Positions 11,417-23,400 of a stretch of 64,000 nucleotides of DNA are shown here, piece by piece. This stretch comes from Stichopus chloronotus (lineage: Eukaryota > Echinodermata > Holothuroidea > Aspidochirotida > Stichopodidae). The notes below the pieces were generated by a model, which had not been told where the DNA came from, searched no databases, and worked only from the letters and a program-made list of their open reading frames with translations. The first letter of the stretch is position 1; every line of letters begins with the position of its first letter. Location: the NCBI GenBank assembly GCA_021234535.1, contig SFZH01000008.1:1178001-1242000 (forward strand). Reading direction: 5' to 3'. The translations under genes and the position numbers were made by a program.

Positions 11417-12541
11417 ATAATAATAATAATGAAATAATAATAATAATGAAACATTTATATAGCGCTAAATACAACTCACGAAGAGCAACGATCTAAAGCG
11501 CTTAACAAATTATAAATCAGGAAAAGCCTGATTAAAAAGGTAAGTTTTCAGTCGCGACTTAAATAGAGTGACAGTCACAGAATTTCTGATAGACAGGGGG
11601 AGAGCATTCCCATGGTGTGAAGCTACTTTACTGAAAGACCGGTCATTATAGGATTTGGTTCGGGTGAGCGGGACAACAAGGAGATTTTGATCAGAGCTAC
11701 GAAGACACCTGGATGGATGGTATGGACAAAGCAAATCTCTAACTTGATGTAAGACGGAGTACCGGTGGTAAGAGCGTGGAACACAATGAGGAGCACTTTG
11801 AACACAACTCTCTGCTCAACAGGCAGCCAGTGGAGTTGATGCAGCAAAGCGCGTATGCTGGAATGCTTGGACTTGCCAGTTATTACTCTACCAGCGGAAT
11901 TTTGAATGCGCTGGAGTTTCAATATTTCAGTCTGTGGCAGGCCACAGAGCAGTGAGTTACAATAATCAATGTTAGCAGAAATATATGCATGTACCAGTTG
12001 CTCTATTGACTTGGAACTAAGGTAGGGACGGATTTTACCAATGTTACGCAGATGGTAGCGAGCAGATTTACACTTAAGCTTAATGAACTCCTCCAATGAT
12101 AGCGTACTGTCAAAAATAAGTCCTAGGTTCTTCGCAGAAGAGGTATACGGAATGGTCTCTGTCTTGTTAATCCTTATTGGCATAACATTTACATTACTTC
12201 TCATATGCTTTGGCCGCATCAACATGACTATGGTTTTATCCTCATTTAGTTTTAGTCTATTACGGAGCATCCACTCACTGATGTCATGGAGGGCGCTTTG
12301 GACAGAACCGAGAGCAGTATGTTTCTCAGTTAATTTGAACCTACAAATCATTTGAGTATCATCAGCATACTGATGCATCTCTATTCCATGTCCCCTGATA
12401 TCACCAATACCATACGTGCACATATTAAACAACACTGGACCTAATACAGACCCTTGGGGTACACCATAACTCAATGGATACGGAAGTGATATACTGGATT
12501 TAATGTTAACACTTTGAGTGCGGCTGGAGATGTAGTTATTG
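11417..12541 (-). mobile_element. 5'-truncated CR1/L2-type non-LTR retrotransposon
   Basis: Minus-strand LINE relic. Homology to reverse transcriptase begins abruptly near 12,541, just after an in-frame stop, and runs to a stop at about 11,510. The short 3' UTR contains gcgctatataaatg and ends in an (ATT)n microsatellite (11,417-11,450), the usual tail of CR1/L2 elements. Only the second half of the RT domain and the thumb remain. No target duplication was identified. Confidence 0.85.
11510..12541 (-). pseudogene. LINE reverse transcriptase fragment (CR1/L2 type), frameshifted
   Basis: The frame running from 12,541 contains GVPQGSVLGP, the catalytic YADD box (12,358-12,369), LNEDKT and AYISANIDYCNSLL, all hallmarks of the CR1/L2/Jockey-type RT palm and thumb. 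The main frame is left near 11,740, where the characteristic C-terminus (ending LKTYLFNQAF) continues in another frame to about 11,510, so there is at least one indel. The N-terminal RT motifs and endonuclease are absent. Non-functional copy. Confidence 0.85.
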
Positions 12542-12684
12542 AACTAATTTTAGCCTTGGAAACTAAGGGAGTGGAGGAAGGGGGGGAGGAAGGGGAAGAG
12601 AGGCCTACTTCTGCCAAGTACTGCATGTAACCTACTGGGAGGATTTTTGGCCAACTTTTTTTTAAGGGAGGACTTTTTTTAAAC

Positions 12685-13945
12685 AAAAGCAAACTAGAGC
12701 ACCAATGGTGCAGAGGCTCATACCTGAACACCCTGATGGTACCATTTACATATCACTAAATGCATATAATCATAGGAACCACCAGACACATTATAACCGT
12801 ACTGCATGTACAAGAGCATCTGCAGGACTGCATAATTTGCAGAATATCACAAACTAGAGCACAAACAGTGCAGAGGTTCAATGGGTCTTTGTAAATAAAT
12901 TTGTGATTAATGGGCACTATCAAATTACAACTGCATCATTATTCAAGCATAACATCCAATAATTATGAAACTGTCTATTTTGTACATTTTCTACCTGGTT
13001 TGTACTAGCTGTGAGCATATGAATTAGTATTAATGTGGAAAAATTTTGGAAAAAGCATATTTTCCAAAACCAACTTCAATCATTAACGACTAGCTCATTA
13101 GTGTTCATTGGCATGTGTCACATGAGAACTATATTAGCCTGACCATTGATCTGTCAGTATGAAGAACCCCTACAGCCACCTTTACACAAACTTGACAAGT
13201 TTGGGAAGACTAGCTGTTCTCAAAGTACCCCTTTAATGTCTAAACCTACACGGATACCTCAAGACTAGATTAGCTTTCAGTTCTACAATCTGACTCATTG
13301 CCCCATTACTGAATTATCATTCCTGCACGATAGGGAAATTTGAGATGGTGGATGACTTTTAAAAGAGCACTCTTCAAGTATGAGGAGAACAAGTTTGCAG
13401 GATTTCACAAAATGGGCTGTAGGGCCCACATGGAACCCTGGACTACAAATTCCTGTACACGCTAAGATGTACCAACGACAGAGTATCATTATGACAAACC
13501 ATCAATATTGTACAAGAAAATCTGTAGGAGAAACATTTTGCAGAATTTCAATAAAATGGGCCATAGTGTCAACATAGGACCTTGGACCAAGCAGTTTTGA
13601 AGACCCCAAATTTACCTACCACTCAGGGAACATTGTGTCTGGATGCATACAAATCCATCAAAGCATGTGCAAAAAGCAGCATTTAGGGGTGTAGGGCCCA
13701 CATGAGGCCTTGGATTAACTTAAATCCCTGAACACCCTGTAGCTACCACTAACATAGTACTATTGTGACAAACTATCAACATTGCACAAGAGAATCTGTA
13801 GGAGAAGAGGCATTTTGAAGAATTTCATAAAATGGGCCATAGGGCCCACATGGGACCTCAGACCAAATGGTCCACCACCTATGGAACATTGTGTCTAAAT
13901 TTCATGCAAATGCATAAAAGCATGATGGAGAAGCATTTTGAACAA
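12685..13945. repeat. tandem repeats of ~145-160 bp
   Basis: Two starts with 'aaactagagcac..tgcagaggttca' at about 12,689 and 12,849, then a run of units marked by 'aaaatgggcc', 'agggcccacatgg' and 'gaccttgga' near 13,404, 13,552, 13,688 and 13,830. Internal words such as 'cctgaacaccctg' and 'aatctgtaggaga' recur at matching offsets. Short open frames in this stretch are produced by the repeat. Confidence 0.75.
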
Positions 13946-13956
13946 TTGGAAACAGT

Positions 13957-14100
13957 TAGATGGATGGAAGGATGGATAGATGAATAGATACAGTAGATGA
14001 ATGGATAGATGAATGGATAGATGAATGAATGGATGGATGGATAGACAGATAAATAGATAGACAGATAGGTAGGTAGGTAGATAGACAGATAGATAGATAA
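13957..14100. repeat. GGAT/GATA microsatellite
   Basis: Imperfect (GGAT)n/(GATA)n/(GAAT)n tract followed by (GGTA)n and (GATA)n. The Ser/Ile/Tyr-rich open frames opposite it are artefacts of the microsatellite. Confidence 0.95.
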
Positions 14101-14164
14101 ACACAGTACCATTACAACAGCTCACACCAGCTAGCTGGTATGAGCTAAAAAAAAAAAAGGTGGA

Positions 14165-14490
14165 AGTCATTCACCTGATTGTCGAGTGAATAGTAATGGC
14201 AGTATTGCTTATTTCCCCGATCGTCTTTTAAATAAGACTTGAAGATACGTTTACGTACCCGATCGTCGGTTGAATAAGCGTTTTTGCTGTGCTTATGTAC
14301 CCAATCGTCAGTCCGTTAAACAAGCGTTTTTGCTGTGCCTATTTACCCAATCATCAATCAGTTAAATAGGCTAAGCATTTTTGCAATGCTTTTGATTGTC
14401 AGTCGCTTGAATAAACGTTTCAACAGTGCTTAATTACCTGATCGGCAGTCGGTTAAACAAGCGTTTTTGCTGTACTAATTTACCTGTAGT
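14165..14490. repeat. ~47-bp tandem repeat (about six units)
   Basis: Units of the form 'gatcgtcagtcggttaaacaagcgtttttgctgtgcttatttaccc' (spoken here only as its short words gatcgtc, gttaaacaag, gcgtttttgctgtg and ttaccc) repeat with substitutions. Copies are clearest at 14,260-14,350 and 14,400-14,490. A related word pair (gacgattgggtaaata) recurs at 14,790, suggesting an internal part of a larger element. Confidence 0.8.
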
Positions 14491-15041
14491 GTTTACATGT
14501 ATATTTCACAAAAGAATATTTGTACTGTTTTTTAAATGGTTCCCACAAGTCACTCTCTTGTTGGCATTTTCTATGGTTCTTCATTCGTTGACTGTATAAA
14601 TGCAGAACGATTGCTTAGATAGTGTCTGAACATCGAGAGTTCTTCAAAGTCACTAAACTCCATCTTTTATATTACCTGCGCTGGTGCAATGCAGGCCGGC
14701 CGTGCTGTAGGCAATTACCAGTGCATTGCAGGCAGGATAGCGACTGATATTGTTCCGTTAAATAAACAAGAACGCCATCATAAATCACCTGACGATTGGG
14801 TAAATAGCCCCAACAAAAAAAAAAAAAAAACTTCCCAAACCACAAAGACACCCAGGAATGTAAATAGAATGAGGCTAATTACTACAAAACAAAATCTAAC
14901 ACATGATCTCAACAAATTACAAGATTTATTTTATCATATAGGGTAGCCAGTACCACTGCACAAGGATTGGAACTTAAACTCTAACTGTTAAGTGATTCTC
15001 GATCATGAGAGCTATCCATCCTAACCTGGAATTGAATTCGA

Positions 15042-16570
15042 CAGTGGTGGCACCAGAGTTTTGGAAGTTGGGGGGGGGGGATTGGGGGGGCAAAAGAAAA
15101 TACTGGGAGATACAGACATTTTGCACGAAGCGCCAAAATGAGCGTGAAGAGCAAAGCGCAGTGGGTGGGGTCCATTGAGTGTTCCAGAGGTCTGCCTTAG
15201 GACCACTGGTGGGGATCCAGGTGGAAAAGCATACCTCCCAAGTGATGCGCATTTCGCAGGTTTGACCCGCATTTGAACACCTAAACCCGATGACCAGCCC
15301 AGCCCTCTGAAAAACCCGCATTTCAGATCTTTCCAGTCTTGGGAGTGCCACGCACAAATATCAAACACAGTAAACATACCAGAAACTTCCAACTCTACAC
15401 ACAAACTCAACTATTTCATAGTGGGCCTTCATTCCCTGAACGCGCTGCAGTGCATCCTTCAAGTGCTATGTTTGTTGTCGCAACACCCTAACCTTCTTTG
15501 CTAAAAAGTGCCATGCATTTAGACACTTCTAAAATTCAAAAATTTTCAAAAAGGGGTGGGGGATACCCACTCTCCTAATACCCCACCCCCAGTCCAGCGG
15601 TCCACCGACGGACAGGCCAGAGGTGGACCAGCATCTAGCCTCTCGGAATGTGGGAGCTATGGCAAGGCCCCCAGAAGCTCTGAGTTCTTAGCATAACTCT
15701 GGGAGACAAGCAGGGATGAAATTTAGCGGTCGTCCGGTCGTCCCAGACGACCAAAATTTCTGTAGGACGACCAAAGTTACTACCTCAGGTTGTCCTTTGG
15801 ACGACCAAATTTTACCCCTGGTCATTTATATTATGACACAATGCTTACAACTCAACACTGAGATGCAACCAAAATATTTAACATGCACGAACTCCATTCC
15901 AAAACATCTGTTTTCTTGCACAAAAAACCGCCAAAACAACCTGAAATCCACGGTACGTGGAAAGCCAAACAAACAGCCTCAGTGTACGATCATGTTTCAA
16001 CTGATTTTACCATACCAGACATGCACATACTGTACACAGCAAGTACCAGATAGATGAATCGCAGTCGAAGAATTCCGCCATATGTGGCCATATTTTGATT
16101 TGAAACAAACATTATATTATACAGAGATTTTCTTCTACATGATATATACTTTACAGCATCAGTGATTTTAGATAATGACATTTTTTGTTATCGAAGTGAA
16201 AAGGTGGAATTTTACCAGCCTCCTTCTGGAAACCCCCCCCCCCCCCTTCCATTTGGAGAAACCCTGAGCATTACTTTTAAGTTACAAGTCAGTGTATAAT
16301 TTAGCTGTGGAAAGTTTCAACCTGTATAAGAAAGACAAATAAAAACATGGTCTTGACTGTGCAAAATACACATTTTGCACATTTCTTGTTTTTATATGTC
16401 TGTTGTGGAGGACGACCAAATTTTTGGGAGGACGACCAAATTTTTGCAGCTGGTTGTCCTTCGGACAACCATTTTCAGTTGCTTAAGGATCATCCCTGAC
16501 AAGTACAGTCTCAAAATAGGTATAGTTTGGCTCAAATCACATCATTCACTGCAACGATTGTAAATGTTTG
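15042..16570. mobile_element. second copy of the CAGTGG hAT-like MITE, interrupted
   Basis: The left end cagtggtggcaccag matches the start of the element at 5,016. The interior shares 'gggggcaaaag', 'accactggtggggatcc' and 'agctctgag..ttagcata' with it. The copy is split at 15,710 by the element at 15,711-16,498; afterwards homology resumes (tctcaaaataggtatag, caaatcacatcattca) corresponding to about 5,240-5,290 of the first copy. No right terminus is found, so this copy is truncated. Confidence 0.6.
15711..16498. mobile_element. hAT-like non-autonomous element, 5-bp target duplication ACAAG
   Basis: 788-bp insertion with short inverted ends: cagggatga at the left, and the same word on the minus strand at the right. 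It is flanked by the direct repeat ACAAG (15,706-15,710 and 16,499-16,503). The subterminal regions carry clusters of 'gacgaccaaa' and 'gtcgtcc' in both orientations, as in hAT subterminal repeats. CAGGG-type termini are typical of hAT; a 5-bp duplication fits the hAT5 subgroup. No transposase is encoded. Confidence 0.6.
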
Positions 16571-16910
16571 AATATGTTAGGCTATTTCTCTACCTTGACC
16601 ACATGAAAACTTGTACAGAGAGACTAAACGCAATGTAATTGAAAATTTGGACATGTCTTAAAACAAAAGTTGAATGAAATATTTTCTTAATAAACAGTGA
16701 ATATACTGTAGCCTTCATGTAAGTAGTCTGTTACACTTTTAACCAGAGGACAATTTTTGGCAAAACCAGTTCACTCAATGATCACACTTGGCTAGGTGAC
16801 CTTAAACCACAAGAATCTTGAGCAACATAAACCAAACATGAGGGAGGGGGAGGGGAAGAGAGGTAGAGAAACCATGACAGGTTCAAGAAAAGAGGTTCTA
16901 GAGTATCAAA

Positions 16911-17232
16911 CTGTAGTATTATAAGGTAGCCATTGACTGCACACCTCTAGCCTAACATTCACAAATTACAACTTTTGAAAGCTTATAGTTTAGGCAGATT
17001 GAAATAGTGAAGCACGCCACTATTTTTTTTGTCATTTCGACACTAACTCAACAGCAGGCACACTCTACGAGCAATTTGGGGAAAGTTAATTTTGTTTGGG
17101 TTGTCCTGCAGAAGGTGGAGTTCACCTTTGGTGACACAACTTTTCATTGCAATGAATACATATTCATTTGAGACAATACTGACTTACAAGAAAACGTTCC
17201 AAGCTTTGTAGGTGGAACTGTCACAAAATGGG
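16911..17232 (-). repeat. ~320-bp dispersed repeat, copy A
   Basis: Read on the minus strand this copy matches 20,812-21,137: shared words include gttccacct, ggaacgttttctt, tgtctcaaatgaatat, gtgtcaccaaaggtgaa, cactatttcaatctgcct and accttataatac. The two copies are in opposite orientation and flank the MEPCE promoter and first exon. An adjoining run of 11-12 G begins at about 17,240. Confidence 0.8.
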
Positions 17233-17639
17233 GAATGATGTGGGGGGGGGGGGGGCAAACATTCTGATTGGGGGCATTTCCTTGATGTGGCCAGATTGCA
17301 AAATGCACAGGAAATGTGTGCGAATAGCTGCCTAGCCTACGCTTATTAAACTAAGTTGAGCAGCCAGCTAGCAAAAGCCAAGGGCAGTGCCACTAACTTT
17401 ACCTAATCGTCCAAACCGTATTGCTGGGCGAAGTAACCAGCCTAGGGTAGGCCTATTGCCATCACGCAATGTGAGGAATTTTGTAACTAGCCTATTACCC
17501 TACAGTAGGCTAGGCTTTATTATCCTAACATTAGGCCTTTACAGTTTCTTAATGTTCGCCTGAATAATTGCTGGCCTGAATAACTAACTTAGGCCTACAA
17601 ATACAACGATACTCAACTGCGAAGTCTCTAGGGGCTAGG

Positions 17640-19030
17640 TATGTACGTTGGGTAGCAGACCATGCTAACCAATAATCGCAGACTGTCAGTATTATTAAAC
17701 GGACGGTATTAACGCCCTACTGCCATACATCCGACTGAGTCTAACAACTCATTTCTTTAGTGGCCGTGGACCGGCCGGTCGGATATCGGAGTCAAAGACA
17801 GTTAGCACGTACTATACTGTATACTGTACATGTGTACATGCGATGAGTCACTGCACTTTCTTAATAATCGAAGTTCGATCCAAATTTCCCGCCAAATATT
17901 GGTTACCGATACTGGTCGAACTGCAAAAGTTTCATTTCATTTATAGTTCAAAATTTCACATCTTGAGTCTTCAGATCAGACAGTATGTGAGATTAATCAA
18001 AGCGATGACGATGTGCTCCTTTGAAATCACAGTTTTCTACGCGCTATGCGTATTCAAAGCCGTGGAAGGTCCAGCCGGAAAAATACGTTTTAAGTCGCCA
18101 CACCATCGATAAATGGTACGTTATTGATAGAATGCAGCAGACGACAACAGGTTACCTTGGTCGGAAGCACTGAACTGAAATTCTGTGGTAAATTTAAGTG
18201 ATCTTGAAAACTTTCTTCTGAACGTAACCTATTTTTCTGTCTTTTTGAAAAGGAATGCGAAAAATTTAACTTAAAACTGCGTAAAAAGGAAACTGTGATT
18301 TACTTTTAGGATACCGGCTATTTTATCGCCTATGCAAAGTTCAACAAATCCCGAGGTTCTGATCATGCGTCTGCGCAATAGAACAGTGACATAAAAGCAC
18401 GATAACAAGTATAAACACGATGTGCAGGTACGGTGTACCTACCGTACCTACTGCATGGACAGCATATGCACTTAGAACGTAAGTACAGTACACGTCGCAT
18501 GTACGTACTTTCCATGTGTGAACAATATGTGTACGTACGTTTGCAAATCGTTATTTTCTTGGTGATCCGCGCCGAGGCAACAGGGAGAGCAAACTAATCT
18601 ACAAGTCGAGGAATCAGAGACAACTTTCAAACAACATAACCAAACCATTGTGACTGGAGGACTATTTGGCATCGAGTGTGGTGAGAAATCGCGACCAACT
18701 GCTACAGAGCCTAGGGAAAGAGAGGGTTTTTAGTCGTACTTGTAGAATGAGGTCTCGTATTTGATATTGTGTGTCTGCCACACAAGCGTCCATACTAAGA
18801 CCCTAACGGGACTGCGCATGCATGTTAGACTTGTACGTGCCTTCTGCTTGCCCTCTGTATGCAAATTAGTTCAGGACAGTGTTCGTTCGATCTACGCAGT
18901 GTTTGTAAACAAAAAATGGGAGCACTTGCTTCTGCGATGGTATCACCGTCCACGACCCTGGATCTTGACTTCAGCTGAAACAAACTTTCAGTGGTAGTCG
19001 TAGCGCTATAGTATCAATGAAAAAGTCGAG
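17640..19030. promoter_or_regulatory. promoter/5' region upstream of MEPCE
   Basis: Noticeably richer in CpG than the flanks (e.g. ggccggtcggatatcgg at 17,771, cgcgccgaggcaac near 18,568). It has no repeats except an 8-bp-arm hairpin (aggtacgg/ccgtacct, 18,426-18,449). It directly precedes the MEPCE start codon and probably holds the 5' UTR. No TATA box or transcription start can be fixed from sequence alone. The divergent ZCWPW-like gene might also start here, but no exon proves it. Confidence 0.5.
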
Positions 19031-20434
19031 ATGTCGGCAACAGAAGTCATCAGAGAGGCACCTTCGCAGGGAGAAGCTTGCAAGCTGACATCAAAAAATT
19101 TAGGTGAAAAGGTGCATTTGCAGACAAGCTCCCAAGTTTTTGCCCAGCCATCAGAGTACAACAGGAAGGATGTTTTTGAAAGTGGCGCAAACAGTTCAAA
19201 ACTTTTGCAGAATTTGCAGTCGCCATTTGAAAAAGTTGCAACAGGCACTGACCTAAATATCCTTGATACAGAGCAAAAAGGTGCTGTTGAGTTGTGTCCA
19301 TCAGCTGCATGTCATGGGAAACGAAAACTCTCCCTTTCAGTGGAGAACAACAATAAGAAGGTTCCAAAGAAGAGAAGGAAAACAGTTGAAAAGAGTAATG
19401 TAAGAACTGTGTCAAAGTTTCTGCTAGGTGGTAACATCAATGACCCTTTGAACTTGAATAGTTTAGTAGTTGATGAAGAGGTGTCAAAGATTGCAAATGC
19501 GCAAACACCAATATCTTCCCCATTACCAGAGAGAAACAAGGATCCAGATCCGGTTATTGTTCCTCAAGATTTGAGAGATCCATTGAAGTTAAACAGTGAC
19601 ACTGATGAAAGTAACCCAAGTCTCACCAGAGTTATGGTGGCTCGCAAAAGAAAGAGACGTAATTCATTTCGGAACTCCAAAGCTGATGATCGGCCTACAT
19701 CATTTGAGGATGATGCCAGAACTATGCAAAGAAACTTGGAACAAGATCCATTAACCATTGATGTTCGACCCCAACAAACAAAGCATCCTGTTGTGGATAA
19801 AATTGTATCTCCAGTCATTCCAGAGGCATGCAGAAAACGCAAGCACAAACGAAAATCGGACCCTTCACCAACTGTTTCAAAAGTTTTACTTTCAGATGTA
19901 GAATCGAAAAGTCACGCTCCAGTGAAAGCAAAGGAGAAGAAAGGTAGTCATCACAAAAGTCCAGAAAAATCCAGAGGACATGCCAGTGAGGAAATCTCAC
20001 TGCCCAAGTTCAGAAACAAAGGAGCACAATATCAGTATGGTAACTACATTGGCTACTATGGGTACAGAAATGCCGACCGGAAAGATGTTCGCTTGACGTA
20101 TTTCAGAAAACAATGGTTTGAAGGCAAAATTTGCCTTGACATTGGGTGTAATACTGGTCACGTTACCTTGTTCGTTGCCAAAACTTTTCAACCATCTAAA
20201 ATTGTTGGAATGGATATTGATGCTAAATTAATTAACCTAGCCAGGAAAAATGTCCACCAGTGTTTAGAAGACATGGTAAAATCAAAGAAGGGGGTCGACG
20301 TGGGGAAGTTCCCGGTGTCGATGAAGAAATGTTACGGTGCTTTACCAGCAGTAAAAACTCAGTCTAAAGAAGGCCACAGTAATTTTGAAGAAAAGGCTCA
20401 AGATCTCTTTCCAGGAAATGTTTTATTTCGTTGT
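19031..20434 (+). CDS. MEPCE: MEPCE exon 1: N-terminal region and SAM-binding half of the methyltransferase
   Basis: A 1,404-bp exon (468 codons) from ATG to the donor TGT|GTAAGT. The reading frame runs past the donor for 24 codons, which are intronic. It contains the DPLNLNSL and RDPLKLNS motifs, basic nuclear-targeting clusters ([29 protein letters not shown]) and Bin3 motif I. Confidence 0.96.
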
Positions 20435-23400
20435 GTAAGTATAGTATCTTACAGTAGCCTACATGAGCATGGTTCACAAAGTCATGTGGATCTACTCTGG
20501 AGATGATTTATGATGGCAAAAAAAAAATGGCTGTATGTTGGGATAGGAACTGGGATTATGGTGAACGAAGAGATGCAGATGCTGCCAATCATTCAGTTTT
20601 GCCTTTTTTTTTTTCTTGTATTTTTTTTTCTTGTATTTACAGTAGCATGTTTTCTTAGGTAAAACTTTGTTCTATTTAAAGTGAACATTTGTAAACTGTG
20701 ATGAAATGAGAAAATAGTTTGCGTGTATTGGAAATGATGAAATGAATGCCAGCTAGGTTGTATAGTAGGGTGACCGTCAAATGTGCCTTTAAGTAAATTT
20801 ATCATTCCAAATTTGTGACGGTTCCACCTCCAAAAGTCGGAACGTTTTCTTATGAATCAGCATTGTCTCAAATGAATATATTTTCATCGCAACGAAAAGG
20901 TGTGTCACCAAAGGTGAAATTATCTTGCATTCTTTATGACAATCCAAAAAAACTTTTCCCAAGGGGCCCGTCGAGTGCGCCTGCCGTTAACTTAGTGTGG
21001 AAACGATTAAAAATGATGGCGTGCTTCACTATTTCAATCTGCCTAACCTAACATCTCAATAGTTGTGATTCGTGAATGCTAGGCTCGAGGCACATTCGAC
21101 GGGCCCGCGCAGTTGATGGCTACCTTATAATACAGTACGTACGCACATGCAAGGTTTGAATTTCTATTTTATTATGTTGTATTTGTTTCAGGCACAGGTC
21201 TGAGTTCCGTTCTATTTGTTGTGTTTTTTTTTTGTCCAGTTTGGTAGAGCTGTTGACATATGTTTCAATCACATTTTTTGGCATGTTTCACAGGTATAGT
21301 AAACTTTAAATTAGTTTGAAGTATATACTTAGTAAGGCAAACACACTGCTTGGTAAGTAAATTTGTCCAAAGGTATCCTAAGAAGTGGAAGAAAATTTCA
21401 CTTCCTCAATAGCCTAATATGTTTAGAAAGTATTTTCTGTTATTGATGACATTTTATAAATACTATATGTATTTTAAATGTTATTGGTTTTGTAAATGAT
21501 ATACAGTAAGTGCTGTAGCCAGTGGCATTGTTTTAACCGGTGTTATACTGTAACTACTAGTATTGGCTTATATCTCTTTCATGACCATCGTGGATCTTTG
21601 GAGCTCTGTGTGAATTCACTTAAGAATATTGGCAAGGACTCGAAAGACATTTTGCCCTCAGAGGATGTATGATAATGAACTTCAGGAAGTGGTACTGACG
21701 AATGGAAGCATTTGTCATCAACTTTGGATGATAAGTGAATTTTGTTTTTGATCACAATGGTGGTAGCCTTTGCAGTCATGGTGGCATGTGTATAAGCAGT
21801 ACTGAATGTGTGTGTACAGCACTATGCACAATCTGTACGGTAGCTTGGTATTGACCAGAGCCACAGTAGCACAACATCATATTTAGTATGTAAGTGTACA
21901 TGTGCTACCTCCTTGTGTGGAAGAAATCTGTCTTTCTGAGTTTCTGTGATGAACATGTCCTGAAAGTCATTTGACGTCATCTGGGATCAAATTACAAAAC
22001 TCCCTGTTTAATTTGAGACCTTAGGAAGGAAAGTTTGAACTGATCTCATATGTGCTATGTATGTGTACCAGGCACTTTGGGTGCAATCTTGCATTGTTTT
22101 TCAGTGGGGATTGTTCCTCATGATCAACCAAGGTCAAATTACCCAGATCTTAATCTCAAGATGAGAAGCTTATATTGTACTCATTCATATTTGGTGTGTA
22201 GATGGGGCACATTAATTGAAGAAGACTATTGTCGGTCCAGTCAAAGGTGATTTGGGTCAGCAGTGGTAGGTAGGTAGGTGTAACACATTGAGTTTGTCAA
22301 CCCTTATTGATTCCTTGTCACAGGTGGGCAAGGATGAACGTTGCGATGGTGATTAGGTGTTTGTGTCTGCATATGTGCAAGGTGGGTCAAAGTCTGTATG
22401 TATGTAGAACAAAAAGGTCTTGGCTGGGCTTTTTTTTGTGGGTCAAAGGTCATACGAGGTCACCAGCAGGCAGAATGCAAACAAACTTTTCAGTATCTCA
22501 TAAATGACATGTCGCATCATTTTCTAATTTGAAAGGTACCCACTACCTTTTATTGAGATTTTGAGGGTTTTCTTGTCGGTCAGAGGTCATCAGAGGTCAT
22601 AATGTAAATCCCTATGCACAATCATGAACATAGGTAGCTCTTGAAGGGAACTTGCAAAGCAGTTCAAAACTGGTGTTTGTACAGGACGTATAAAGGTCTG
22701 GGGGAGTGTTTTTGCAGGGATCAAATGTCATCTGAGGTCACTTCCAGGCTAAATATAGACAAACCACATTTGTGGTATCTCATGAGTTTACCACTTGTTG
22801 CATGAACTTCAAATGTAGAGGGTATGTCTGCCTTATAAGTAAATACGACTTTTTGTTTAAATGGGGTCAAAGGTCATGCTGAAGTTAGCAGAGGTCAACG
22901 TGTGAAAACTGTGTAACGGTTCATCTCAGGAATGCAAGCTTGGACTGTTTTCATACAAGGTGTGTCAATGAAACACATTGAGTACAAGACCCTGTTTTTT
23001 CGGAAGGTTGTATGTGGTCGGCAGAGATCAGACTGTAAAAACATTGTTTTCAAAATTTCTAAAGAATAAATACTTGGACTGACCTGATACTGTGGATCAT
23101 ACTGAGTAGGAGAAACTACAGTATTGTAATGAAATCTTAGGTCATTAGAGTTTTAAAAACACTACACAGATCTCAATACATGCGCCTTGTACTGATCTAA
23201 TAATGTTGATGGACCACATTGAATGCAACCATTGTGTTGTACAGTGGTGTTCTCTACTTACATGATTGTTGGTGGATTCACGCCATGACCGTGCTAGTAT
23301 TAAATATGGTGGACAAACTTTTCATAGAAGTCACAAGCAACTGTGTGTATGTGTTCCTACTGTTGTAGAAAGGTTTATTTGGTCATTTTATATTTGCAGT

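Noticed and set aside
13879..14170. Tyr/Ile/Ser/Pro-rich open frames on the minus strand
   Set aside because: Pure translation of the GATA/GGAT microsatellite.
14974..15410. Overlapping minus-strand frames of 64-129 codons
   Set aside because: They lie in the G-rich MITE copy and share no domain; frames overlap each other in different phases.
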